Positions 16,775-28,558 of a stretch of 64,000 bases of DNA are shown here, one piece after another (within the stretch, counting starts at the first letter, position 1; each line of letters begins with the position of its first letter). Origin of the DNA: Epithemia pelagica (Eukaryota > Bacillariophyta > Bacillariophyceae > Surirellales > Surirellaceae). Both the position numbers and the translations under genes were made by a program. A model generated the notes under the pieces. It searched no databases. It was not told the origin of the DNA and saw only the letters and a program-made list of their open reading frames with translations. Location: contig OX337228.1 in NCBI GenBank assembly GCA_946965045.2, positions 3,844,001 through 3,908,000 on the forward strand, given 5' to 3'.

Positions 16775-19700
16775 ATGGTGTTGTGCTCCAGTCACACGGG
16801 GCAAGCTGCCATTCAGACCGCATCGTCCACCAGTTCGCTGATTGGCCATCACTACGGCAGTGCCAGTGGGAGCAGCAGTAGCCAGGACATTGCCAGTTTC
16901 CCCTTGCCCAAAAATGCCTTGCATGTCAACAGTCCATCGAATCATCATCCCAATTCAACTCCATCCAGAAGAGGCATTGGATCTCCTCGTCGACGAACCA
17001 CCAACGCGAATGCTTCCTCTTCTACGGAAGGCATTGCCGTGTGGAAAATCAACAAGGTACGTTTTCTTATGTTCCTCGTTTGCACTTTCTTGGAGCAAAC
17101 AACCCGACCCAGTGCCCCCAATACAACAACCTACACATGTCGTCTTAAATTTCATTTGATCTTGTTAGAAGCTAGTGTGTCTGATCGTTTTATGTGATGC
17201 TGTGTTTTGTTTCTTTTTGTGAATTGGAAAAACCTTATGCAATATTATTAGAATGGTAAATTGCAATCGCGACGATTGACCTTTTCTTCCGATCGCCGGA
17301 GTTTGTTGGTGACAACGACAAAGATCAAAACGATTCGCGGCTTTTTCAAGGCTGCCACTGGTTCACGCGACAATGAGACCAAAACACTGGAATTCGCTCG
17401 AGTGGATCGTATCCAAAAGGGAATGCATACGGCTCGGTTTGGTCGAGCCAGCAAAATCAATGATCTGGAACTACCCAGTGACAACACCAAAAGTAGTCAT
17501 AACCATCCATCCAATCCGCCCGAACTTGTCCAAGACTTGTTGCAAACACACAAAACTGTGTCGGTGATTTACGAAACCGAAGGACACTATGAGTCTTTGG
17601 ATTTGGCCATACCCGATCGAGATGACTACGAAAACGTGGTGCACACTTTAGAGGGATTGATACGTTTGCATCACGCCGAACGCAACTCCAAAACGCGCGA
17701 GTTGCAGCTCTTGCAATATCACTGGCTCGAACTGCGAAAACCACTGGAGACGCCCAAGTCCACATCATCGGACGCGGCACCAGCCGTACTCTCGCAGAAC
17801 GAATTTTTTCAGCTGGTCGATCGATTGGATTTGATGGAAGCATCGGGAGGAAAACAACAACTTGCCACCATGTTCAAAATACAGTGTGAGGGAGTCAAAC
17901 GAAAATCGGAACATTTGACCTTTTGGGAAACTTCAGCACTGATTCAAAAAATACGTGATGCACAGGATTTAGGAGTGAGTGATCACCTGGAACAATTATG
18001 GAATGAAATGTACTCGACGGATCCGGTCCCGGCCGTCTCGGTTGATGACGATGCCTCGTATTCCTCGTACGAACTAAATGTGATGGATGGGAACGATGGC
18101 ACTGAAGAGTCAGTTTCGACTGTGGCCTTTCTTTCGTTTCTGAGAAGTCACCAGCGAGAGTTCTCCACCAGTTTGGAGGAGGCAACGGAGTTGGTGAATA
18201 TTTTGAATGGCCTCCATTCCTCACGAGGGATGGAGAAACGCAAACAATCCAAATCAGTGGCCAAAAGTAATCCCTATGCCTCTCCCTCGCGCCGCTCGAG
18301 CATGGAGATTGCTCCCGACGATCGATTGACCAAATCACGATTCATGGATTACATGATATCCGATTACAATGATTTGCTCACCCAACCTGTGGACATGACA
18401 ATGACTCGGCCACTCTCTCATTATTATATCGCCACCAGTCATGCGTCGTTTCTCAATATACCAGTCAACTATCCAGGTGCCACGTCCTGGACTTTGGATC
18501 GTATGCATGACACTTCAAATTTCGACAAGGCAGAAGTAGAAAGTGTTTATACGGCCCTCTTTCGGGGAGTGCGATGTCTCGAGCTAATGGTTTGGGATGG
18601 ACCCAATCAAATGGAGCCGATTGTCGGCTTGACCCCCGATGACCGGAAATCAGTGCGCTTTCGGAATTGCCTACTTGCTGTTGCGTATTTTCTAGATCAA
18701 GAACCTGATTCTTTTCCAATCCTCTTGAAGATTGAGAATCACTGTTCCACGAAAGTTCAAGCACGTTTGGCACAGCAGATCCGGGAATTGCTGGGAGTAC
18801 ATGGACGTTTGTTTGAACCGACCGAACCTTTGCAGGATCCCAAGTTTGTTTTACCAAGTCCTCAAGAGGCCCGCGGCAAAGTTATAGTTCTGGGGAAACG
18901 GCCACGAGAGAGCGTGACATCGAAACATCAGCCCCGCGTAATGAATGACGATTTTGATTCGGACAATGATGAATGGAAAGTTCTGGCGACCCCTTCTGAA
19001 GTCAAGTACTTTGACGATGAGGAAGAATTAGGGGAGAATCAGGGCGTTGTCGTTGACTTTAACGCATCTGGTCCAATCTATAGCAGTGACATTCACGCAA
19101 TTGCACGCTCCCCAACAAAGATGTTTCAAAAAGCAGACCAGGAGAGAAAAGAGGCTGAGGCGGAAGCTAGACAAGCAGCGGAGAAAGCTGCCGACCTGGA
19201 GGGAAAAGCGCATCAAAAAGAGGTTGACGCCTTTGACATGTCCCAAAGAGCTGGTGTCTCGGTTGATGAACTAAAACGCGGACGACTCTCGGCGAGAATT
19301 GAACCCCCTCGACCAGAAAACATTGTGGAAGAAAAAAGCATGAAAGATGACGAGGGAGTTGAAATTCATGAGGTTGTCTCGGACATTGTCGAAGCGAGCC
19401 AACAAGAGTATGCCAAAGCCGCTCATGAGGCTATGGAGTCGGCAAAACGTGCCATGGCGCGTAAGCGTACTCTGGATGATGCCGATAGCCAGTTACGGGA
19501 GGCTCGTCAAAACTTGGAACAATCTCAAGAGCGTCTCAAGTATCTTGTTGAAGAGTCTCAACGAGCCCGACTCAAAGCCAAGGCTAACCACGAACATGCT
19601 GATAGCGCAAATGCCCGTCTGGAGCGTGTGCGCGATTTGTTGAAAAACAGTGAAGAGACATCGACGAGTGCGGAGACAGTAGTCGTCACTGCTCTAACCG

Positions 19701-21658
19701 AAGCTAAAATCAGTGAAAAGAGGGCTACAGATGCGGAAGCACGAGCCTCTCGAGCGTTTGCTAGCGCTGCGAAAGACCGTGCCCGGTCTGACGAAGAAAC
19801 GCGCAAAGAAGAAGAACTAGAACACAAAGTAACGAGTCTTCTTGGAAAATGCAAGGATGCGGCCAAAACGGTGAAAGCGACTAGAGCACGATTGGACAAG
19901 GTGGCTGGTTCTCTAGACCGCGTCAATGATCAGATCAGCTTAATCGAGAGCAGCTCAACATACAGAAAAGAGGTACAAAACGGAACATATCCAACCGAAA
20001 CTGCTTCTAGACACGGGAGTAATTTTGTTGACAAGCATGTATCGAAGATTGCGGAGCGAGACACGCTGAAGAGGACGATGAGAGAATTAAAAAATGAGTT
20101 GGAGGCCGCCGAAGATGACAAGACCCGACTTCAGAATAAGTTCGAAGAGCTCAATCAAGTTCTGAGATTGCAGACTGAACTCGCGTCGAAAATGCGGAAA
20201 GTTGCCGATCGCAGTGCTCATGTCGCAGAGGAATTAGCCGAACATGCAGAAGAAGAGCGTGAGGCCGCCAACTTGCGGCACGTGGCTCGCGAACGCGCGG
20301 AAGAGAATGTTCAAAACCGTGGTACTCATAAAGAAAGTATACAAACACAATACCAGGAGGCTCAACGGGCGGCGTCTGAGGCCGCTACTCTTGCAGAAGA
20401 AAGCCGAAAGCGCGCAGATCAACTGGAACGTGATTTGGAGGGTGCCCATGATTTCAACCACCTTCTTCAAATTGTCGAAGAGAGAGAATGGACACGCAAT
20501 GAGGCCAAAGCTGACTATGATGCGGCAGTGAACCACAGACAACAAAAGGATGCTATCCTTTTGAAACAGAAGAAGATGTTTGAAGTTTCGGCGGAAGTCC
20601 GCAACAGTGCGAAAAGGGAGATCGAACAGGAAGAGGACCGAGTGAGAAATATCAAATATTATCACCAGGAGGCAATTGCTACCTACGATCAAGCAGTTCG
20701 GTTCCGTCGAGAGGCTGAGTTTGCAGCAAGTCAGGCCGAGTTCGCGAAAAGTTCCGTGATTGAGAAGACGAAGATTGCGCGACGAGCACGCGAATACATG
20801 AACAAAATGTCTCTTGTTGTGGAGATTCCACCCAGTCTCTCGGCGCAGACTCTGCTCCATTCTCTACGGTTCTACCACTGGCAAAAGAGTTCAGAACTCT
20901 GCAATGCCCAATACCACAGTATAGCATTTCACATTCTGCAGAAGATTGTGGAAAGCCACCCCGACCAAAATATCCGAAGTGCGCGGAAATTTACTGAAAC
21001 ACACATGTGTCGGGTATATCCATCATGGAAAGATACCAGAAGGAATAAGATTTCCAACTATGACCCCGTGTTTCCTTGGTCAATGGGATGTCAGCTGGTT
21101 TCGATGAACTACTGCTGTCCCGATGAACACCTTCTTGTTGCCGAAGGAATGTTTCGGAAAAATGGTAGTTGCGGTTATGTTTTGAAGCCACCACGTATGT
21201 TCGGACCAAGGAAAGAGGAGGCATATCAACGGTGGTCTGTCAAGATTCTCGGGGCCTACCATCTCCCCAAACATTCACACAGTGGTGGAAACCGAAGACT
21301 GAGCGGTCTAGCCATTAGACCGATTGTCCGGTTGACTTTGTTTTCTGGTGAAATGGGTGCTCTCCCTTTCACTTTTGAAACAAGATATAGCCGCAAACAT
21401 GGGACTGATCCTGTTCTTTTCTCTGAAGACAATGTATGTACGTTCGATGTGGGTAACCAGTGGGTTGCCATGGCAAGTTTTACGGTATGGGATAAATCTG
21501 CCGGAGAAGGTAAGCTTCAGTATATTGGAGGCGCCGCCATTCCGGTATCCTGTTTCCGCGAGGGGTACAGAAGCATTGCCTTGTTTGACGCTCATCATTC
21601 TCGTACGGGTCCATACAAGTTTGCTTCTATTCTTGTTTACGTATCAAGAAGTCATTAG
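16775..21658 (+). CDS. Phospholipase-C-like protein, probably catalytically inactive, with giant coiled-coil linker
   Basis: Exons 16775-17056 and 17252-21658, with a 195-nt GTACGT...TTAG intron; 1,562 residues. Layout: Ser-rich N-terminus; PH-like domain about 84-185; EF-hand-like helical region; PI-PLC X domain about 479-643 (PLSHYYIATSHASFL, RCLELMVWDGPNQ, KIENHCS); long charged coiled coil about 713-1277 inserted between X and Y; Y domain about 1282-1410 (SNYDPVFPWSMGCQLVSMNY, NGSCGYVLKPP); C2 domain to the end. This is the delta-type PLC order. Against active PLC the first His remains, but the adjacent Asn is Ala, the Asp of LELD is Met, and the second catalytic His (YHG motif) is missing. 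It is therefore probably a membrane-binding scaffold or signalling pseudoenzyme. No transmembrane segment. Confidence 0.88.
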
Positions 21659-21778
21659 ACTTAAACTTGTATATTAGTTGATCTTAAGACTATTGGTTGT
21701 TTTCTATAATTGTGGGCTTCATGTTGATACCGTCGTTTCCATCTAATTCATCGGAAAAGCAGCTGGATCACACATGTT

Positions 21779-23377
21779 TCAACTCCTACCGACGGTTGGC
21801 ATGGTGACTCCTCCCAGGTCCGTTGGTTTGTGGGGCCAGTTGCTGGTAACAGTCTTGAGCTGTGTATAAAAGTGCACTCCCGATTTCCCATAAAAGTTGA
21901 TATCGCCACGAATACTGGCCTTGTTTCCAGTAAAGGAAAACATTGGTAATGGGACCGGAATGGGTACATTGACCCCCACTTGACCGACCTGGATCTCATG
22001 CGTGAATTTCCGTGCGGCGGCACCGGACGATGTAAAAATGGCGCAGCCGTTTCCATAGGGATTGGCATTGATGAGTTCAATGGCCTCTTCCAGTGACGAT
22101 GCACGTAGACATACCAATACTGGACCAAATATTTCTTCTGTGTAGGCAATGTTGTCGGTCGAATCAATGGATATCACAGTGGGACCCACATAGTTGCCAT
22201 CCTGGTCATCTGGGACGTTGCATTCACGACCATCCAAAAGGAGTTGGGAGCCTTGTTGTACAGACTGTTCAATAATGCTGTGGACTCGTTCTTTGGACGC
22301 TTTTGAAATGAGCGGTCCAATGTCCACTCCCTCTTTCCATCCAGGCCCCACCGTGAGTTTGGATGCTTGCGCGCAAACCTCATCCAGCCATGAGTGCGTC
22401 GATTCACCAACCAGAATCAATGTGGAGAGTGCCATACATCGTTGTCCGGCGGCACCAAAGCCTGCTCCCACAAGTGCTTTAATGACAGCATCACGATCTG
22501 CATCGGGCAGAACTACGCCATGATTCTTGGCTCCCATATTGGATTGCACTCTTTTCCCATGCAATGTGCCCTCCTGGTAAATGTATTCTCCCGCTGCATT
22601 ACTACCCACAAAGGAAATGGCTTGAATATCCTTGTGCTGACAGATTCGTGTGACAGTGTCGGCTCCTCCATGTACAACTTGCAAAACATTGTTGGGTAAA
22701 CCAGCTTGCCGGGCCAAGTCGGCCAAGAGCATACTCGCGCTGGGTGTCTTTTCGCTCGGTTTGAGAAGAAAGGTATTGCCCGCTGTAATGGCCACGGGAA
22801 ACATCCACAGGGGAATCATGGCGGGAAAATTAAAAGGACAAATACCCGCACAGACACCGAGTGGATACCGGTAGGAATGACAATCCATATTGGCCGCAAT
22901 CGAAGGCAAGGTGTCACCCAACAAATGGGGTGCCATGTGACAGGCCGTTTCGACAATCTCCAATCCGCGAAAGACGTCGCCTCGGGCATCGGCTAGTGTT
23001 TTGCCATTTTCGAGACAAATCCATGCGGCCAGGTCCTCTGTATGGTCACGAATCAGTCGTTGATACTCCATCATGACGCGTTGTCGGTGCTGGATCGACA
23101 CTTGCATCCATTCGCGTTGGGCCACGACGGCCCTATCTACCATTTGATCAAACTCGTCGCTCGTGTTGTTGGGAACAAGTCCGATTAGTTCTTGTGTAGC
23201 AGGGTTGTGGACAGGGATGGTCGAATCGGAACTGGATGGTACAAACTCATTTGCCACAAAGTTTTGATAGCGTTTGTTCTCCAGCCATGCGGCGTTCTCC
23301 AATGCGGGAGGAAAGGACGAAAACAACCGATGACGTAGTTGCAAGGGCCTGCGGAGAGTTAAAGCTCTGTTCCACAT
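21779..23377 (-). CDS. ALDH6A1: Methylmalonate-semialdehyde dehydrogenase (acylating), mitochondrial
   Basis: 532 residues, single exon. It oxidises methylmalonate or malonate semialdehyde to propionyl- or acetyl-CoA with NAD and CoA, in valine catabolism and inositol-related degradation. The subfamily block [15 protein letters not shown] and the catalytic Cys in GQRCMALS (about residue 311) are clear, with [45 protein letters not shown] and [15 protein letters not shown]. The chosen start ([21 protein letters not shown]) gives an Arg-rich amphipathic mitochondrial presequence. The frame stays open further upstream, but that part is low-quality sequence likely to be 5' UTR. Stop codon is 120 bp from the PLC-like gene (convergent). 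Confidence 0.95.
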   Translation of the reverse strand: MWNRALTLRRPLQLRHRLFSSFPPALENAAWLENKRYQNFVANEFVPSSSDSTIPVHNPATQELIGLVPNNTSDEFDQMVDRAVVAQREWMQVSIQHRQRVMMEYQRLIRDHTEDLAAWICLENGKTLADARGDVFRGLEIVETACHMAPHLLGDTLPSIAANMDCHSYRYPLGVCAGICPFNFPAMIPLWMFPVAITAGNTFLLKPSEKTPSASMLLADLARQAGLPNNVLQVVHGGADTVTRICQHKDIQAISFVGSNAAGEYIYQEGTLHGKRVQSNMGAKNHGVVLPDADRDAVIKALVGAGFGAAGQRCMALSTLILVGESTHSWLDEVCAQASKLTVGPGWKEGVDIGPLISKASKERVHSIIEQSVQQGSQLLLDGRECNVPDDQDGNYVGPTVISIDSTDNIAYTEEIFGPVLVCLRASSLEEAIELINANPYGNGCAIFTSSGAAARKFTHEIQVGQVGVNVPIPVPLPMFSFTGNKASIRGDINFYGKSGVHFYTQLKTVTSNWPHKPTDLGGVTMPTVGRS

Positions 23378-23940
23378 GAGATGGTCTCGAGTCTTCCAAA
23401 CACTGGTTTGCTTGTGGAGATGATACTCAAAGACCTTGAAATGAGAACAAGACGAGAGAGGAGAGAAGACAGCCGTTGTCCCGTCGAAATGAGATTGACA
23501 TCTGTCGTCTGTCGCTTCCGAATTCGGCTCTGTGTGCTGTGTGGGTGGTGTTCGTCGAACCAGACGCGATTCATAGTCGCTTATAGATAGCTCTTGAGTT
23601 TGGTTCGGGATTCGGGATTTCCCCCGACGCCCGACGACGCACCGAATACTCCTCGGGCGTCGAGCATCAGTCAACTCGACCGGCTGGTACCTCGTGTCTC
23701 GAAGAAAGAAAAGAAGCTCGCGACAGATGGGGGAGAAAGGGCAGGAGTTGGAACGAACAACCACCGCAGCAAACCACACACACAGAAGAAGATTGAGAAC
23801 GAACAACAACAACACAACACACACCACGAAACACTGAGCGATAAAAAATATATACAGTGTGTCGTTCCTACGAGGCTCCTCCCAATCAGCCGTATTGAAA
23901 AGCAGCAACACCGTTTGCTTCGACTCTAGTACAAGTGAAA
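23378..23940. promoter_or_regulatory. Divergent promoter, ALDH6 / YME1-like
   Basis: 563 bp separate two mitochondrial genes transcribed in opposite directions, so shared control is possible. The frame upstream of ALDH6 remains open by chance here. An A-rich stretch lies near 23838-23860 (GATAAAAAATATATAC). Confidence 0.45.
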
Positions 23941-26393
23941 ATGAGTCAACTATCTATACCACATGCGGGACAGCGTCGCTTCCATGTAAGTAGTAGGTAG
24001 AAATGATGGTCTTGATGCAGGTTATCAGAGAGAGTCAAACGTTTTGGTACGAGGTCGTAATTTCTCTCATTCAAATATTACCTTTGTCGTTCTTGTCGTG
24101 TGAAATCAATGGGCAGGATTATCCAAAGCTGAGAGAACTGCATCGAGGGAAGCTGTCCTTTTCCAGTCCCTATGCTGGTTTGGGATCCGACCAACCATTC
24201 TTTACAATGGAAGCAGGTCTGCCATCACAACAAACTCGAACCATCTTCACGACTCTTTGGAAGGCACGTGGCGAAATGCAATTACGCACAATGGCGAGAC
24301 AAGCGGCCGAATCTCCAGATGATGTAGTGACTCAAACGCAGTATTGGCACATGTTGCTCAACCAACATGGGCCGCATGCGCTCTTGTCGCAGATGCGCAA
24401 CCCACAAACAGCGATTTCGAGGGAAATGGCAATCTTGTATCTTCAAGCCTTGCAACGCACTGGACAATACAACTATTTGAATACCGATGAGCTTTTTCGA
24501 CGACTCCAACGGGGAGGAGAAAACCCCGAGACAACTCAACAGTGGAAAGACATTGTTTCGGAACAACGAAGTAGCAAGAGCAACCAAGTAGGTCTCCTGT
24601 TGTCGCTCTTGCAAACAGGCGTCGCCGCTGGAGCGGGTGCGGGAGCTCTTGGTGCCGGCATGACGGCTGGTCATTTGGGAATGGCTGGGGCAGGCGCCTC
24701 TTCCATGTCCAGTTACGGAATGGGACAAGGAAGTGAGAAGCAACCCCTCCATGTAATTGTCAAGGAACAGGCCCCGTCCTTCCTTCGAACCTTGGGAACC
24801 TTTGCCTTTCGAATGGCCATTTTCTTTGTGGGTGTCTCGGCCATTGGTGCCCTCATTGATAGTCAGGGCTTTGGGCGGGGCAACCCCTTTAACCAAAACA
24901 GCAAGCATATTCAAGAAGCCAGTGAAACACAAGTCAAATTTGAGGATGTCAAAGGAGTCGATGAAGCCAAGGCCGATCTCGAAGAGATTGTGTTGTACCT
25001 TCAAGATCCGGACCGGTTCACACGTTTGGGTGGAAAGTTGCCTCGTGGTGTCCTCTTGACGGGCCCACCGGGAACCGGGAAAACCCTCTTGGCCAAAGCA
25101 ATTGCCGGTGAAGCTAATGTGCCTTTCTTTTATGCTTCGGGGAGTCAATTTGAAGAAGTCTATGTTGGTTTGGGTGCCAAACGTATTCGAGAATTGTTCG
25201 AAGCGGCCAAGAAGAAAAAGAATGCCATCATTTTTATTGATGAAATTGATGCAGTCGGTGGAACGCGTAAACTCAAGGACCAATCTGCGCTGAAAATGAC
25301 ACTGAATGAGCTTCTTGTCCAAATGGACGGTTTCGATTCGAACGATGGTATCATTGTGATTGGTGCAACAAATTTTGTAGAGTCTCTGGATGCTGCTTTG
25401 TTGCGTCCTGGTCGATTTGACAAACATGTGACGGTTCCCCTTCCCGATGTCGGAGGTCGCAAAGCCATTCTCGAAATGTATTCCAAAAAGACCCGTCTGG
25501 CCGAAGATGTCGATTTGAGTGTCCTTGCCCGGGGAACGGTAGGAATGAGCGGAGCTGATTTGTACAACTTGATAAATCAAGCGGCTCTCAAAGCGTCAGT
25601 GGATGGACTCACATCGATTACCATGTCGGTGATGGAATATGCCAAGGACAAAATTCTCATGGGGGCGGAACGGAAAACGGCTGTTATCACCAAAGAAACA
25701 GCGCGAAACACAGCCTATCATGAAGCGGGCCATGCGCTTGTGGGGGTGTTGACGGCTGGAGCCATGCCAATTCACAAAGCGACCATTATGCCACGTGGAC
25801 CATCACTTGGTATGGTCAGCATGCTTCCAGAGGGTGACCAAACCAGTCAATCGAAAAAGCAAATGCTTGCAATGTTGGATGTGACCATGGGAGGTCGAGC
25901 GGCCGAAGAACTTGTTTTCGGAGACAATGAAGTCACATCGGGCGCGTCCAACGATATTCAACAAGCCACGAGAATTGCCCGCGCAATGGTAACAAAGTTT
26001 GGATTTTCCGACGAAATTGGAATCGTTTATCATGGTGGAGACAGTGGACAAGAGGCATCGGCCGAAACGCGAGCCTTGGTGGACGCGGAGGTGAAAAAGA
26101 TTACACAGGCCGCCTATCGACGTGCCAAGTCGTTGCTGACAAAATACGCCGACCGACACAAGCTCTTGGCGGAGACTCTGTTGGAGTATGAGACCTTGAC
26201 AGGGGAGGAAGTAAGAGACGTGGTTCGTCATGGAAGAAAGCCAAAACGTTCAGTGATTAACAAATCAGGGGGTGAACGAGGCGACACTTCGGTAATTGAC
26301 GGAAAGAAGAACAAACGAGGGAATAGTGGCAGAGGCTCGAAATCGTTTTTGCCAGGTATGGGAAAGACGAGAACAGAGAGTGACACAAGCTAA
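23941..26393 (+). CDS. YME1: FtsH/YME1-type ATP-dependent zinc metalloprotease (mitochondrial i-AAA)
   Basis: Exons 23941-23985 (15 codons) and 24117-26393, intron 131 nt (GTAAGT...GGGCAG); 773 residues. It is a membrane-anchored AAA+ protease for inner-membrane quality control. One hydrophobic segment ([17 protein letters not shown], about 245-263) precedes [14 protein letters not shown], the Walker A GPPGTGKT (about 330), Walker B FIDEID, second region of homology, and the zinc-binding HEAGH (about 549) with the third ligand region [13 protein letters not shown] single membrane segment and close match to YME1 blocks favour the i-AAA class over two-pass m-AAA or plastid FtsH. Gly/Ala-rich linker before the membrane segment. 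The tiny first exon was inferred from the GTAAGT donor and frame. Confidence 0.92.
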
Positions 26394-26705
26394 ACCTTTT
26401 CATGAATGACTGAACTGAAGATCACGCGAATTTGATGGCACTACAACATGAACTGTTGATGTGTCCATTCTCATGCGTTCGTATGTTGAATTTCTTATAG
26501 AGACAATTGTATGACAAGTACAACAAGAAGAAAAGTCCATTGCAAAACGAGCGTAGCTGTTGTCATTTGTCTTGGAGTGGTCTATCCCACCACCCGCTTA
26601 CACTCATCTATGCAGTAGTACAATTCTCCATGGTGCATTCTTTTCGCCATCATCATCATCCTATTACATCATTTTTCTCTCCTCTCTCTTTCACTTAAAT
26701 GGTTT
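26394..26705. other. Convergent spacer
   Basis: 312 bp between the YME1-like stop and the FKBP-A stop. A short CATCATCATCATCC run occurs near 26650. No gene is supported. Confidence 0.55.
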
Positions 26706-27324
26706 CTACAACAAAATACAGCATTCCCCGCCGGCGTTACCGATCTTTAACAGTTCCACTTCGAAGTCCAAATCCGCATTGGGAGGAATTACCCCTCCTG
26801 CACCTCGACTTCCATAGCCGTAATCTGATGAAATGTGTAAAGTGGCCTGTTCGTTTCCACGACAGAGGGAAGTTGTGTTTAGAAACAGTGAGCGCTTGGT
26901 ACCAAGAAAAGAAAAGTCATATCCTACCTTTTCACCCAGGCTCATTTCCATAACTCCTTCATCCCATCCTTTAATAACATCTCCACGGCCAATCACAAAT
27001 TCAAATGGCTTTTTACGGTCATAGGAACTGTCAAACTTAGTTCCATCGGATGCCAGCGTTCCCTTATAATGCATCGTTAAACTGTCTCCCTTTTTGGGAC
27101 TGTTATGAAAAAAGAGCAAAATGTAAAAACGATTATTGACTGAGCCGACATAGAGCTCACATAGTCGGTTTCATCGTTCACGTACTAGGTTTTTCCATCT
27201 CCTGCCTTGATGATATCCTGGAAAACAAGAGAAAAACGAAAGAATCAAGATCGTTGAGAGACTGCATGACGACAGCCAACTTGGACAGGTATGGAAACCA
27301 TTAACCAACCTTTGTGACACCCAT
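26706..27324 (-). CDS. FKBP12-type peptidyl-prolyl isomerase with C-terminal CaaX box (FKBP-A)
   Basis: Four exons: 27310-27324, 27186-27217, 26928-27099 and 26706-26846, with introns of 92, 86 and 81 nt; 119 residues. It starts [17 protein letters not shown]. Active-site residues are present (Tyr in MHYKGTL, FDSS, VIKGW, DYGYG, IPPNADL), so it should bind FK506 and isomerise X-Pro bonds. The C-terminus extends beyond the usual end and finishes ECCILL, a CaaX prenylation motif (CILL; final Leu favours geranylgeranyl transfer) with a second Cys before it. Membrane attachment is inferred. Intron 3 is a multiple of three and has no stop; the first intron uses an unusual GTTGGT donor. A paralogue follows 463 bp upstream. 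Confidence 0.9.
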
Positions 27325-27787
27325 GATGATGTATATCTATGATCTTTGCCGCAATAGGACCACTGTCGATAGTCGATAGCGTTAGGGTTGGTGGTCTTGT
27401 TGTTTGTTGCATCCAACGGAACAATACGCGAACACGAACACGCCCAAAGATTTTTTGCAGAAGCAGACCAATCCTCAACCTCAGCGTTGGATTCGGCTTA
27501 AATTCTAGAGGCATGCTATCCTATTAACATGCATCAGTGCTTGAGTGTATAGGCAGGTATCTTTTGCCTTTTTTGCTATATCGTCTATCGTCCGCATCCG
27601 CATTGGGTTGTCTATCACTTCTTTACTCCTACGAACTGTCCAGAGAAACCCATGCTTGTATCATTAAGCCTATACCCGATGCATACCAAAAACCCAACCA
27701 CTACCTGTAGACGGCCAAAGCTTGATGAATGCGTCAATCGATGATCTTCATGGAGCAGCATTATTCCCTCCAACGAAACGAATCTAT
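27325..27787. other. Spacer between the tandem FKBP genes
   Basis: 463 bp that should hold the FKBP-A promoter and the FKBP-B 3' UTR. Open frames here are shadows. Short repeated words such as CGATAGTCGATAG occur near 27364, with no clear regulatory site. Confidence 0.5.
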
Positions 27788-28226
27788 CTAAGCTGCCCCA
27801 ATACCTTGTCCATTGATTTCCAATACCTCGACCTCGAATACGAGGTCGGCATTGGGGGGAATTACCCCTCCGGCTCCCCTGGCGCCGTATCCATAATCGG
27901 AGGTGATTCGTAAAATGGCCTTTTCCCCCAGACTCATTTGCATCACACCTTCGTCCCAACCACGAATAACTTGACCAATCCCAATTGTGAAGCGGAAGGG
28001 TCTACCCTTCTTTATGGACGAGTCAAATTGAGATCCGTTGGACGCCAGTGTCCCCACATAATGCATCGTCATCTTATCCTGCAAAAGAAATGATTTCCAA
28101 AAGGAGTTCAAGTGAGTTCTGTAATTGAGTCTGTATTGTAGACTTCACACGGGATTCTGTACGTACTCCTGGTTTCGGGAAGGTTTTCCCATCTCCATTC
28201 TGCAATACCTCTTTTGTTACTCCCAT
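27788..28226 (-). CDS. FKBP12-type peptidyl-prolyl isomerase (FKBP-B)
   Basis: Exons 28167-28226 and 27788-28078, intron 88 nt (GTACGT...TGCAG); 116 residues. It begins [20 protein letters not shown] and keeps all FKBP binding-site residues ([35 protein letters not shown]). It lacks the CaaX end of FKBP-A and stops GQGIGAA, so it is probably soluble. It is a head-to-tail duplicate of FKBP-A with different intron positions. The start codon is only 64 bp from copia element 2, so nearly all of its native promoter has been displaced. Confidence 0.92.
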
Positions 28227-28285
28227 CGTGTTGTCGTTTGTCGTCTCTTCTGGAAAAATCTCGCTTGCAAATTTTGTAGCGGGAA

Positions 28286-28289
28286 CCAG
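28286..28289. repeat. Target-site duplication of copia element 2
   Basis: CCAG before the left LTR recurs after the right LTR at 35352-35355. With the alternative LTR end it becomes ACCAG (5 bases). It differs from the duplication at element 1, so the two copies are independent insertions, not a segmental duplication. Confidence 0.75.
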
Positions 28290-28463
28290 TGAATAAATCC
28301 CGCCAACAGGTCGCATATTGGCGGATACATCGTCGCATATTGGCGAATATGCATCGCCTACATATGCTGCTACGCATCTAGTTTTCTAGTCATAATTTTG
28401 ATCTAGCCACTTGTTGCACGCCGTATACACCGTGTTGTAGCGTGTAGTGGCAGGATTTATACA
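28290..28463 (+). repeat. 5' LTR of copia element 2
   Basis: A 174-bp LTR with one private substitution at 28331 (C where the other three LTRs have G). Confidence 0.95.
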
Positions 28464-28486
28464 GTTTATCAGACCCAAATCGCAGA

Positions 28487-28558
28487 GCCGCAGTGGTTTA
28501 GCTGGTAAACGTTTCCTGTTGGCTCGTGGTGCCAGGGGTTCGAATCCCCTCAGACTCA
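28487..28558 (+). other. tRNA-like sequence in element 2 leader
   Basis: Same 72-nt module as in copy 1, with A-box, B-box and complete T-arm. Here the D-stem is slightly better (GTTT pairs with AAAC; copy 1 has one G-T wobble). Retention in an otherwise decaying copy reflects its youth and does not prove function. Confidence 0.7.

Noticed and set aside
23378-23911. In-frame N-terminal extension of ALDH6 by 178 codons
   Set aside because: Its composition is unlike protein, and the Arg-rich mitochondrial leader starting at 23377 fits the family length.
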